Positions 35,495-44,205 of a stretch of 64,000 bases of DNA are shown in pieces. Under the pieces are notes generated by a model, which saw nothing but the letters and a program-made list of their open reading frames with translations, was not told where the DNA came from and made no database searches. The first letter of the stretch is position 1. Each line of letters begins with the position of its first letter. Location of the stretch: NCBI GenBank assembly GCA_016722515.1, contig JADKJE010000009.1, forward strand, positions 1 to 64,000, read 5' to 3'. The position numbers and the translations under genes were made by a program. This DNA is from Alphaproteobacteria bacterium. GTDB lineage: Bacteria; Pseudomonadota; Alphaproteobacteria; Rickettsiales; JADKJE01.

Positions 35495-35506
35495 TGATTC
35501 AGTCAC

Positions 35507-36343
35507 TTATTGCGCAAGTTCGGCTGCTCGTTGACAGGCTGCTTTCAAGGCATGGCTCACAAGCCTGGATAGACCATCTTCTGCCATCAGCACATTCAAC
35601 GCGGCTTCCGTTGTTCCTTTAGGGCTTGTCACTTGAACGCGAAGTGTTGAAACATCCTGATTGGTTTCAACAGGGAGTGCCGCGCTTCCAGCAACGGTAT
35701 GAAGCGCCAGATTGGTTGCTAATTCCTGTGGCAATCCTAATTCTAGCCCAGCCTTAATCAAACACTCCGTAAAATGGAACACATAAGCAGGGCCACTTCC
35801 CGATAGCGCGGTGACTGCATTCAATAATGTCTCCTGTTCTACCCAATAAACATGGCCAATAGCCTGGAGCAGATGCTGAACAATGTCCTTTTGTTCAGGT
35901 AAAACCTGTTCATTGGCACAAGCAACGGTTACGCCTTTACCAATAAGGGCAGGAAGATTTGGCATTGTTCGAATAATGGGAAGCGTAAAAGGAACACATC
36001 CCTCGATAAAGGAAATTGTTTTACCTGCTGCAATTGAGATCAGCACGGTATCAGGTGTCAGCCATTCCTGAAGAGACCGAATGACATCGCCTAAATCTTG
36101 CGGTTTGACTGCCAGAATCACATAATCGGGCTTCCCCCGTTCGTGATAATCGTTAAGATCACTGGCCACACATGTTTTTCCCTTATGCTTCCACCTTTCT
36201 ACCTGCGGGGCATGATGATCAACGATTAACCACTGGTTATGTTCAAAGATACTCTCTGGCAAACCGCCTAAAATTGCAGAACCCATGTGCCCTGAACCAA
36301 TCAGCCACAATGTTTTATGATGAAAAGATGTTACGCTAGTCAC
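35507..36343 (-). CDS. proC: Pyrroline-5-carboxylate reductase
   Basis: ProC does the last step of proline synthesis, reducing P5C with NAD(P)H. The Rossmann motif LIGSGHMGSAILGGLP, the VILAVKPQDL strand, IRTMPNLPALIGKG, and LSGSGPAYVFHFTECL with VTSPKGTTEAAL near the end are all present. Length 278 is normal. It overlaps the preceding ubiK by 4 bp, so the two are one unit. Confidence 0.96.
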   Translation of the reverse strand: MTSVTSFHHKTLWLIGSGHMGSAILGGLPESIFEHNQWLIVDHHAPQVERWKHKGKTCVASDLNDYHERGKPDYVILAVKPQDLGDVIRSLQEWLTPDTVLISIAAGKTISFIEGCVPFTLPIIRTMPNLPALIGKGVTVACANEQVLPEQKDIVQHLLQAIGHVYWVEQETLLNAVTALSGSGPAYVFHFTECLIKAGLELGLPQELATNLALHTVAGSAALPVETNQDVSTLRVQVTSPKGTTEAALNVLMAEDGLSRLVSHALKAACQRAAELAQ

Positions 36344-36606
36344 TCGCCTTTTCCTTCCCGAATTTTTTCTTCTAACATATAAATACGTGTGAGCAACCTT
36401 TCGTTTTCTTCGCGTGCCTTTGCTGCCATTTCGCGTACCACTTCAAATTCTTCACGGGTGACCAATCCTTGTTGGGATAAGAGTGATTGGAACTGGTGTT
36501 TGACCATCCGTTCGGTATCGTGTTTTATGCCGGCTAATATTTCCAGCGAGCTTCCCATCACTTGCGATACATCATCAATTAATTTTCTTGGTTCTTGCAT
36601 GCTCAA
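36340..36606 (-). CDS. ubiK: UbiK/YqiC accessory factor
   Basis: The 88-residue protein is a BMFP/UbiK-type coiled coil: FQSLLSQQGLVTREEFEVVREM then EENERLLTRIYMLEEKI. Family members help ubiquinone synthesis (with UbiJ) and can bind membranes. It is divergent from lgt and translationally coupled to proC. Confidence 0.85.
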   Translation of the reverse strand: MSMQEPRKLIDDVSQVMGSSLEILAGIKHDTERMVKHQFQSLLSQQGLVTREEFEVVREMAAKAREENERLLTRIYMLEEKIREGKGE

Positions 36607-36690
36607 CCCTTTATTTTTTATACAAACACCGCTAACATCATCTTATACTCTTCAACGTAAGAGGGCAAGTGTGCCCATAAGCAGGTTTTT

Positions 36691-37488
36691 ATGATACCCT
36701 ATCCAGCCATCGATCCCATCATGCTTCAAGTAGGTCCTTTTGCTATTCGCTGGTATGCGATGGCTTATATTATAGGATTATTTGGTGGTTGGTATTATTT
36801 TTCTAAACTCGATAAAAAAGAACCGCTGTTAAACAAAGATGCGTTTGAAAATATCCTGGTCTATACATTGTTAGGTATCATTATCGGTGGACGGATCGGC
36901 TATATCTTATTTTATAATCTGCCTTTTTATCTACATAGTCCTTTAGAAATTTTGAAAGTATGGCGTGGTGGCATGTCCTTTCATGGGGGGGCTATCGGTG
37001 TGATTTTCTCACTCTATTTATTTAGCCGGCGATATAAAGTTCCCTATCTTAAATTAATGGATAAAGTTGTCTGCGTCGTACCCATTGGTTTATGTTTGGG
37101 AAGATTGGCTAATTTTGTCAATGCTGAACTCTATGGCCGGATTACCAATGCACCCTGGGCAATGATATTTCCGGGAAGCGATTTGCAACCGCGCCATCCT
37201 TCACAGCTCTACGAATCATTCCTGGAAGGTATCGTTCTACTCTTCTTGCTAGGATTATTGTTTTATAAAACCAGGGCAAGAGAATATCCCGGGACTATCA
37301 GCGGTGTGTTTCTGCTTGGTTACGCGGCATGCCGTATCGCCGTTGAGCCATTCCGTCAGCCCGATCCACAATTAGGCACTATTATTGGTTCTATTACGAT
37401 GGGACAAATACTATCCTTGCCAATGATAGTGGTTGGCTTATATCTTATAATAAAGGGAATATATGATCGAAAAAAGCTATCGGTTTGA
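36691..37488 (+). CDS. lgt: Prolipoprotein diacylglyceryl transferase
   Basis: Lgt adds diacylglycerol to the lipobox Cys of prolipoproteins, such as BamB here. Family motifs are in order: IRWYAMAYIIGLFGGWYY, GGRIGYILFYN, WRGGMSFHGGAIGV and GRLANFVNAELYGR (signature), with about seven membrane segments. Length 265 is normal. It overlaps the next gene by 26 bp. Confidence 0.97.
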   Translation: MIPYPAIDPIMLQVGPFAIRWYAMAYIIGLFGGWYYFSKLDKKEPLLNKDAFENILVYTLLGIIIGGRIGYILFYNLPFYLHSPLEILKVWRGGMSFHGGAIGVIFSLYLFSRRYKVPYLKLMDKVVCVVPIGLCLGRLANFVNAELYGRITNAPWAMIFPGSDLQPRHPSQLYESFLEGIVLLFLLGLLFYKTRAREYPGTISGVFLLGYAACRIAVEPFRQPDPQLGTIIGSITMGQILSLPMIVVGLYLIIKGIYDRKKLSV

Positions 37489-38551
37489 GGAAACCTTATT
37501 TTCGTTAGTGCATACACTTGGTGCAATGAATATTGCACAATATATGGCACTCGTTGCTGAAGAATATTATAACAAAAAGGATCCCATTGGTCGTCGCGGC
37601 AGCTTTATCACCGCACCGGAAATCAGTCAGATGTTTGGTGAAATGATTGGCGTATGGTGTGCCCATACCTGGTCACAAATGAAAGATAATCATGATCTCC
37701 TTTTGGTAGAATTTGGACCAGGCAAAGGCACGATGATGTCGGACATTCTCCGCGCCACCAAACATATTCCAGGATTTCATGATTCTATCTCCATTCACAT
37801 GGTGGAAAAAAGCGCATCGCTTACCAAAGCACAACAGGCCAACCTAAAAGATTTTCATCCGCGTATTCAATGGCATGCGTCGCTGCAGAGCCTTCCTGCC
37901 AAACCGGCTATTTTTATTTCCAATGAATTCTTTGATGCCTTACCTATTCATCAATTTATTAAAAGTGACAAAGGCTGGCGCGAACATTTGGTTGCGGTGC
38001 ATCCTAACCATGAACGGTCGTTGGCATTTGCCCTCTCCCCTTCTTCTACGCCTTCCTGCACCTTTATTCCAAGCGACCATCAACAGGCTCCCGAAGGGTC
38101 TGTTTATGAATTCTGTCCAGCAGCTGTGAGTATCATCCAACACATTTCTAAACACTTGCTTGAACATGGAGGCGCAGCCCTAACGATTGATTACGGCTAT
38201 ACAACGCCGACCTATAAAGGAACACTTCAAGCTGTAAACCATCACGAAAAACAACACGTCCTACTTTTCCCAGGCGATGCTGATATCACCGCGCATGTCG
38301 ATTTTTCGCAATTAACCCAAACGGCAAAGTCATTAGGTATGAGAACCTATCCAACCATTGACCAAGGAACTTTCTTACATAATCTTGGTATTCAATACCG
38401 GCTAGAAATTCTTCAAAAACAAACCAATGACAAACAAAAGGAAAGTCTGCAATCAGAATATCAACGTCTGACCTCTCCTAGCGAAATGGGCGAATTATTT
38501 AAGGTCTTTGCTTTTAGCGATGTGTCACAAAAACCATTAGCAGGGTTTTAA
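37463..38551 (+). CDS. MidA/NDUFAF7-type SAM-dependent methyltransferase (DUF185)
   Basis: The 362-residue protein has the DUF185 start AQYMALVAEEYYNKKDPIGRRGSFITAPEIS-type text, the SAM site LLVEFGPGKGTMMSDILRAT, and FISNEFFDALPIHQFI. Mitochondrial NDUFAF7 methylates an arginine of a complex I subunit; the bacterial role is inferred to be similar. Placement between lgt and pgeF is the standard alphaproteobacterial order. It overlaps lgt. Confidence 0.92.
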   Translation: MIEKSYRFEETLFSLVHTLGAMNIAQYMALVAEEYYNKKDPIGRRGSFITAPEISQMFGEMIGVWCAHTWSQMKDNHDLLLVEFGPGKGTMMSDILRATKHIPGFHDSISIHMVEKSASLTKAQQANLKDFHPRIQWHASLQSLPAKPAIFISNEFFDALPIHQFIKSDKGWREHLVAVHPNHERSLAFALSPSSTPSCTFIPSDHQQAPEGSVYEFCPAAVSIIQHISKHLLEHGGAALTIDYGYTTPTYKGTLQAVNHHEKQHVLLFPGDADITAHVDFSQLTQTAKSLGMRTYPTIDQGTFLHNLGIQYRLEILQKQTNDKQKESLQSEYQRLTSPSEMGELFKVFAFSDVSQKPLAGF

Positions 38552-38552
38552 C

Positions 38553-39368
38553 ATGCCACGTATTCCTTTTATCAGCCATCCAGACTTTGCTCATGACGAT
38601 TCAATCGTCCATGGTTTCTTTTCGCGACTGGGTGGCGTTAGTAAGGGAATCTATGCTGAACTTAATTGTGGACTGATGTCCGGTGATGATCCCTCCGCTA
38701 TTATCACCAATCGCGCTAGGGTGATGCAGGCTCTGGGAGTATTTCCTGAAGAACTTTCGATGACCGAACCAGAAATCGAATCCCATCTTCACTCAGTTTC
38801 ACAAATCCACTCCAGTAAAGTGAGTATTGTTGACAATGAATGGCCACAGGAAAAACCTCCCGAAGCTGATGCATTGGTTACCGATGTGCCAGGTGAAGCC
38901 CTTGGCATCCTCACCGCCGATTGCGCCCCCGTTTTATTTGCCGACTTGCAGTGCCAGATTATCGGCGCAGCTCATGCAGGCTGGCGTGGAGCCCTTAGTG
39001 GCGTCCTTGAAAACACCGTTGATGCCATGATACGCTGCGGCGCCAAACGCGAACATATACGCGCTATCATCGGCCCTTGTATCCATCAAGCATCCTACGA
39101 AATGGGCCCAGAAGTCCTCGATCAATTCCTGGATATTTCCAGTGATTACCATGTGTTTTTTAAGCACTCCTCTAAGAAAAATCATTTTATGTTCGACCTC
39201 CCGGCCTTCGTCCGCTACCGCCTCGATGACTGCGGTACAACATCGATCTTCAATATTAATATTGATACCTATGCCAATGAAGAGTACTTCAGCTACCGCC
39301 GCAACACACACCGCCAGGAAAAAGGATATGGGCGGCTAATTTCGGCAATTGCTTTAAAACGGGGTTAG
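38553..39368 (+). CDS. pgeF: Multi-copper polyphenol oxidoreductase-like peptidoglycan editing factor
   Basis: YfiH/PgeF (laccase-domain) proteins remove wrong residues from peptidoglycan precursors or act on purine nucleosides. The zinc-site residues are visible: His in QIHSSKV, Cys in LTADCAPVLFAD and His in GAAHAGWRGALSG. VIGPCIHQASYE-type text and SYRRNTHRQEKGYGRLISAI at the end also match. It starts one base after midA ends. Confidence 0.93.
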   Translation: MPRIPFISHPDFAHDDSIVHGFFSRLGGVSKGIYAELNCGLMSGDDPSAIITNRARVMQALGVFPEELSMTEPEIESHLHSVSQIHSSKVSIVDNEWPQEKPPEADALVTDVPGEALGILTADCAPVLFADLQCQIIGAAHAGWRGALSGVLENTVDAMIRCGAKREHIRAIIGPCIHQASYEMGPEVLDQFLDISSDYHVFFKHSSKKNHFMFDLPAFVRYRLDDCGTTSIFNINIDTYANEEYFSYRRNTHRQEKGYGRLISAIALKRG

Positions 39369-39500
39369 TTTCTACGATAGTATTAACCAATACGCAAATT
39401 TAGATGCGTTTTCCCCGGCATAAAACCAAAAAACTATTGTCTTTTATGAAGAAATATAGCAACATTTATAGCAAAAAATTAGGATGAATAATGAAAGAGG

Positions 39501-39668
39501 GCCTGTTCTAAAATGAAGTGCAACACCTTATGATGTTTGTTGACTGACAAACACTTCAAAAAGATGTTGCGTATGAAAAGATATACCCATTCAAGTTATG
39601 ATGAAAGAGTAAGAATATCTCAGCTGAAGCAATCTGCCGTCCAGTGTTTACCGTTTATCGGGAGCTAA
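39501..39668 (+). mobile_element. IS30-family end with transposase N-terminal fragment
   Basis: A 42-bp terminal sequence (39501-39542), the inverted match of 30501-30542, leads into ATG 39573. That opens MKRYTHSSYDERVRISQLKQ, the first residues of IS30-type transposases. After a frame change, RPVFTVYREL resembles the helix-turn-helix end. The element stops abruptly at the ispH stop codon, which it touches. It is a dead 5' fragment of about 170 bp. Confidence 0.7.
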
Positions 39669-40594
39669 ACCTCATCAACCATCTCAGGAAGTTTAAATTT
39701 TACATTCTCCACAATACCATCCATGCTTGATACGGTGATATCAGCTAATGTTGAAAGTCGATGGATCACTTGTTCTACTAAAATTTCAGGCGCTGAAGCA
39801 CCAGCCGTGATACCTATTTTGCTGATACCATCTAACCAGGAAGCATCGATTTCATCAGCTCCAGCAATCAAGTAAGAGGGAACCCCCATTTCTTCGCCTA
39901 AATCGCGTAAACGATTGGAATTAGAACTATTAACAGCACCTATAACCAATAATAAATCCACTTGTTTGGCAAGCATCCGTACGGCATTTTGGCGATTTTG
40001 CGTGGCATAGCAAATATCACGCAAATCAGGGCCGACAATATGAGGAAAACGTTTTTCTAAAGCCTCAATAATGGCACGTGTATCATCCACGCTTAAAGTG
40101 GTCTGGGTAACATAGGCTAGTTTTCCAACATTGCTGACGTCTAATGTCTCCACCTCTTCTTTGGAAGAAACAATAATAACCTCACTTTTAACCTGGCCGC
40201 TAGTCCCCTCTACTTCGGGGTGGCCTTTATGACCAATAAGAATAATTTGCGCACCCTCTTGTTCGTGGCGCTGCGCCTCTTTATGGACTTTAGTTACCAG
40301 GGGGCACGTCGCATCAATCACAGGCAGATTGCGTTCTTTAGCGTGTTCAACGATACTTTCGGCTACACCATGGGCGCTAAATACAGTAATCGCACCTTCG
40401 GGGATTTCATCAAGTTCATCAACAAACACAGCACCTTTGCGTTTTAAATCTTCTACCACATACGCATTATGCACAATCTCATGGCGTACATAAACAGGCG
40501 GGCCATATTTTTCAATAGCGAGCTCCACGATATGGATCGCCCGTTCAACACCTGCACAAAAACCTCGCGGTTGAGCTAATATGACCTGCTTCAT
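39665..40594 (-). CDS. ispH: 4-hydroxy-3-methylbut-2-enyl diphosphate reductase
   Basis: IspH is the last enzyme of the MEP isoprenoid pathway, with a 4Fe-4S cluster. The three cluster cysteines are in PRGFCAGVERAIHI, VIDATCPLVTKVHKEA and LRDICYATQNRQNAV. Catalytic VYVRHEIVHN and VVGAVNSSNSNRL-like text are in place. Length 309 is normal. It follows pyrC by 5 bp, and its 3' end abuts an IS30 fragment. Confidence 0.97.
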   Translation of the reverse strand: MKQVILAQPRGFCAGVERAIHIVELAIEKYGPPVYVRHEIVHNAYVVEDLKRKGAVFVDELDEIPEGAITVFSAHGVAESIVEHAKERNLPVIDATCPLVTKVHKEAQRHEQEGAQIILIGHKGHPEVEGTSGQVKSEVIIVSSKEEVETLDVSNVGKLAYVTQTTLSVDDTRAIIEALEKRFPHIVGPDLRDICYATQNRQNAVRMLAKQVDLLLVIGAVNSSNSNRLRDLGEEMGVPSYLIAGADEIDASWLDGISKIGITAGASAPEILVEQVIHRLSTLADITVSSMDGIVENVKFKLPEMVDEV

Positions 40595-40599
40595 CTACG

Positions 40600-41934
40600 T
40601 TACACTAATTCGAATACAGTTTTACCTCTTACCACGGTGCGCACAGCACGACCTTTTACCACAAACGCATCAAAAGGTGCATTTTTGGATTTGCTAGAAA
40701 ATTGCAGCGTATCAACCGACCATTCACGTCCTAAATCGATCAAGGTCAGATCGGCTGGTTTACCTTTAGCAATCCTGCCAGCATTAAGCTTTAAAATATC
40801 CGCTGCCTGATACGTCATTTTTCCAAGTACATCTAACAGGCTTAAGTGACCATCATGGTATAACTGTAATGCGAGAGGAAGCATGGTTTCTAAACCGACA
40901 ATACCGTATGCTGCCGATGCAAAGGGTAACCGTTTATGGGCTGGTCCATGTGGGGCATGATCCGTAGCAATGGCATCAATTGTGCCATCTTTTAGCCCTT
41001 CAATCACAGCTTCACAATCTTCCTGCGAACGCAAGGGCGGGTTCATTTTGGCAAAGGTCCTAAAACTGCCTACCATCTGGTCGGTCAGTGCAAAATGGTG
41101 AGGTGCCGCTTCACATGTTACATTCAATCCTCTTGCTTTGGCTTGCCTCACTGCTTCGATTGCCTGACGGGTTGAGATATGCAGCACATGATAATGCCCA
41201 CCGGTAATTTCCAATAAATGCAAATCTCGGCTAACAATAATGGCTTCTGCAGCATTAGGAACCCCTTCTAAACCTAACTTGGTAGAGGTGGGACCCTCAT
41301 TCATGCAACTGCCATGGGAAAGTGTTAAATCTTCCGCATGCTGGGCAATAGGCATATTGAACATTTTGGCATATTCCATGGCACGACGCATAACCCGGCT
41401 ATTCATGACCGGCAACCCGTCATCGCTAAATCCAACAGCGCCTGCCTCTTTCAATAATCCCATTTCCGATAATTCTTCACCGCGCATACCTTTGGTAATC
41501 GTGGCATAGGTTTCGATATTCACAAAACTGGTTTCACGTGCACGCTTCTTAAGGAATTCAACCACATGCACCGAATCAATTGGCGGTTTGGTATTTGCCA
41601 TACACACGGCCGTCGTTACACCACCGGCTGCTGCGGCTTTACTGCCAGACGCTAAATCTTCTTTTCCTTCTTCACCAGGTTCACGAAAATGCACCTGGAT
41701 ATCCAATAATCCTGGCGACAACACATGCCCGCCGCAATCAACGACGTCGATTCCTTCAGGAACACCATCGGCAAAAAGATTAGCACCTACATCTATAATA
41801 AGTTCTCGTTCAGTAAGCACTGCACCTTTGGTATCTAAACCCGATTCAGGATCAACTACCCGGGCATTAATATAGGCTATTTTACCTGGTTTCTGTTGCT
41901 GGTAAGGAGCAGTAAATTGAGGTGCGCCAGTCAT
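40600..41934 (-). CDS. pyrC: Dihydroorotase
   Basis: Dihydroorotase closes the ring in pyrimidine synthesis. The 444-residue class I protein has FREPGEEGKEDLASGSKAAAAGG, MANTKPPIDS, IAQHAEDLTL, HYHVLHIST and AIATDHAPHG (Asp and His). The first metal motif, usually D-x-H-x-H, reads LLDIQVHFREPG, so Gln stands where the first zinc His is expected. The other ligands look intact. It lies between pyrB and ispH with gaps of 5-9 bp. Confidence 0.93.
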   Translation of the reverse strand: MTGAPQFTAPYQQQKPGKIAYINARVVDPESGLDTKGAVLTERELIIDVGANLFADGVPEGIDVVDCGGHVLSPGLLDIQVHFREPGEEGKEDLASGSKAAAAGGVTTAVCMANTKPPIDSVHVVEFLKKRARETSFVNIETYATITKGMRGEELSEMGLLKEAGAVGFSDDGLPVMNSRVMRRAMEYAKMFNMPIAQHAEDLTLSHGSCMNEGPTSTKLGLEGVPNAAEAIIVSRDLHLLEITGGHYHVLHISTRQAIEAVRQAKARGLNVTCEAAPHHFALTDQMVGSFRTFAKMNPPLRSQEDCEAVIEGLKDGTIDAIATDHAPHGPAHKRLPFASAAYGIVGLETMLPLALQLYHDGHLSLLDVLGKMTYQAADILKLNAGRIAKGKPADLTLIDLGREWSVDTLQFSSKSKNAPFDAFVVKGRAVRTVVRGKTVFELV

Positions 41935-41942
41935 TGAGTTTC

Positions 41943-42908
41943 CTATGTTCTAGTAATATTTGATGCTAATAACTCCAGGATTGCCTGTCTTACAGCCACT
42001 CCAATTTCAACCTGTTCTAAAATTAAGCTGCGTGTTAGATCATCGGCGATATCACTGGAAATTTCTACCCCGCGATTAATGGGTCCCGGGTGCATCACAC
42101 TGGCATCGGGTTTGGCATATGCCAACTTGCGACGATCCAAGCCAAAGAATCTAAAATATTCACGCTCGGATGGAATAAAACTTCCATCCATCCGTTCTTT
42201 TTGAATGCGCAGCATCATCACAACATCAACGTCTTTTAAACCTTCGCGCATATCCGTGTAAGTTTCGACACCAAACACTTCAACTCCATAAGGCATCAAT
42301 GTGGTCGGCGCAATCAAACGGACATTGGCACCCATTAATTTAAGCAAGGTAATATTGGAACGCGCTACACGGCTGTGCAATATATCACCACAAATAGCCA
42401 CCGTAAGGCCAGCTATTTTTCCTTTGCTGCGGCGAATAGTTGCGGCATCTAACAACGCTTGGGTTGGATGCGAATGACGACCATCTCCGGCATTGATAAC
42501 CGAACAATTCACTTTCTCCGCCAACAAGTGCACCGCGCCGCTATCTGGATGGCGGACAACAATAAATTCAGGATGCATGGCGTTGAGTGTCGCCGCCGTA
42601 TCAATCAGTGTTTCACCTTTTTTGACAGATGATGTTTCCACTTCCATATTCACCACATCACATCCCAACCATTTTGCAGCCAGCTCAAACGACGTACGGG
42701 TTCTGGTTGAATTTTCAAAGAACAGGTTTATCTGTGTTTTATTAGCAAGGATAGTTGAGTGTTTTTTATCCGGTTTACGATTCTGTTCAACGTAGTGATC
42801 GGCCAAATCAAGGATGGTTAATATGTCCTGCTGGCTAAACTGATCAATACTAAGCAGATCTTTATAAGGAAAACGGTACGGTTTAACACTATTCATAAGC
42901 ATTCTCAT
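41943..42908 (-). CDS. pyrB: Aspartate carbamoyltransferase catalytic chain
   Basis: PyrB joins carbamoyl phosphate and aspartate, the committed pyrimidine step. Landmarks are INLFFENSTRTRTSFELAAKWLG, INAGDGRHSHPTQALLD, ICGDILHSRVARSN and MHPGPINRGVEI. Length 321 fits the catalytic chain; no regulatory chain is adjacent. It overlaps argF by 20 bp. Confidence 0.97.
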   Translation of the reverse strand: MRMLMNSVKPYRFPYKDLLSIDQFSQQDILTILDLADHYVEQNRKPDKKHSTILANKTQINLFFENSTRTRTSFELAAKWLGCDVVNMEVETSSVKKGETLIDTAATLNAMHPEFIVVRHPDSGAVHLLAEKVNCSVINAGDGRHSHPTQALLDAATIRRSKGKIAGLTVAICGDILHSRVARSNITLLKLMGANVRLIAPTTLMPYGVEVFGVETYTDMREGLKDVDVVMMLRIQKERMDGSFIPSEREYFRFFGLDRRKLAYAKPDASVMHPGPINRGVEISSDIADDLTRSLILEQVEIGVAVRQAILELLASNITRT

Positions 42909-43839
42909 TGTTTAAACACCAAAGCATAATGGCTTTTTGAATATGGAGGCGGTTTTCAGCTTCATCAAAAACAACAGATTGTGGACCATCCATCACGTCA
43001 TCCGTGACTTCATCGTTGCGATGCGCAGGAAGACAATGCATAAAAAGCGCATTAGCCTCAGCTTTATCCATGATCGCTTGATTCACCTGAAACGGTGCAA
43101 GCCGGTGATAACGCTCTTCTTCATCGACATCACCCATCGAGACCCAGGCATCGGTCGTTACCAGATGTGCGCCTTTTGCAGCCTCATCAACGGTATCAAA
43201 CATTTTAATGCAGCCTCCCTGTTCTTTCGCCCACATTAAGGTTTGGGGATCTAATTGATATTCTTTAGGACAAGCAAGATGTAACGTAAATCCCAAAATG
43301 GCTGCCGCATGAACCCAGGATCTGGCTACATTATTACCATCACCAGCCCAGGTGACAATTTTACCTTCGATAGATCCGCGATGTTCCATAAAAGTCATGA
43401 TGTCTGCCATTATCTGGCAGGGATGCGAGCGGTCGGTTAAACCATTAATCACCGGCACGGTTGCATAGGCAGCTAAATCCAACAAGGATTGGTGCGAATA
43501 ACAGCGAATCATAATGATATCAACATAACGCGATAGCACTCTGGCCGTATCGGCAATTGTTTCCCCTCTACCCAACTGACTACCTGCTGAATCAAGAATA
43601 ATTGCTTTCCCCCCCAGCTGATTGATTCCCACTTCAAATGATACACGGGTACGGGTGGAGGGCTTTTCAAAAATCATCGCTAAATGTTTTGAAGCTAGCG
43701 GGATGGATCTGTTTCCTGATCTCATTCGATCCTTGACACGAAGGGCAAGTGATAACACTGCATTCAGTGTAGCTTTTTCAAATAAGTTGATATCAAGAAA
43801 ATGGCGACCACGCTGAGGTGGTAAGGTCTGGTGCTGCAT
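42889..43839 (-). CDS. argF: Ornithine carbamoyltransferase
   Basis: ArgF makes citrulline from ornithine and carbamoyl phosphate. Landmarks are FEKPSTRTRVSFEVGINQLGG, RSHPCQIMADIMTF, WAGDGNNVARSWVHAAAILG and the ornithine-specific FMHCLPAHRNDEV. Length 316 is normal. It is the first gene of the argF-pyrB-pyrC-ispH unit. Confidence 0.97.
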   Translation of the reverse strand: MQHQTLPPQRGRHFLDINLFEKATLNAVLSLALRVKDRMRSGNRSIPLASKHLAMIFEKPSTRTRVSFEVGINQLGGKAIILDSAGSQLGRGETIADTARVLSRYVDIIMIRCYSHQSLLDLAAYATVPVINGLTDRSHPCQIMADIMTFMEHRGSIEGKIVTWAGDGNNVARSWVHAAAILGFTLHLACPKEYQLDPQTLMWAKEQGGCIKMFDTVDEAAKGAHLVTTDAWVSMGDVDEEERYHRLAPFQVNQAIMDKAEANALFMHCLPAHRNDEVTDDVMDGPQSVVFDEAENRLHIQKAIMLWCLNNENAYE

Positions 43840-43995
43840 AGAGTGAGATCATTGTGAGAGTGCTTTACCAGCACAGTTTATATCATATTTTAAATTAATT
43901 CACTAAGTCTTTTAAAAAAATGCTAGCCTTTTCCGTAAAAAGCGGTATATTGTGCGCCTGTTCATTACGGACATAAGTTCTGATGACGCATTTGT

Positions 43996-44072
43996 CGGGG
44001 CGTAGCGCAGTCTGGTAGCGCACCTGGTTTGGGACCAGGGGGTCGGGAGTTCGAGTCTCTCCGCCCCGACCA
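43996..44072 (+). tRNA. tRNA-Pro (anticodon TGG)
   Basis: CGGGGCG starts the acceptor stem and CGCCCCGACCA ends it, with encoded CCA. The anticodon arm CCTGG-TTTGGGA-CCAGG gives TGG. D-arm GCGCAGTCTGGTAGCGC and T-arm GTTCGAGTC are canonical; length is 77 nt. Confidence 0.97.
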
Positions 44073-44108
44073 CCCTACGCTCTTGTGAGCTTAGGCTGGT
44101 CGTTTTTT
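44068..44108 (+). terminator. Rho-independent terminator of tRNA-Pro
   Basis: Beginning with the last bases of the tRNA, GACCA-C-CCTA-C-GCTC pairs with GAGC-T-TAGG-C-TGGTC over a TTGT loop, then TTTTTT. The tRNA 3' end is part of the stem. Confidence 0.8.
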
Positions 44109-44205
44109 GACAAATGCACGGACTCCATTTCTTCTTCACATATTTAACCTACTAAAATAGACTGGTTGTGCTATTGTGTCCCTGTATTTGACATATGGGG
44201 GTTTA

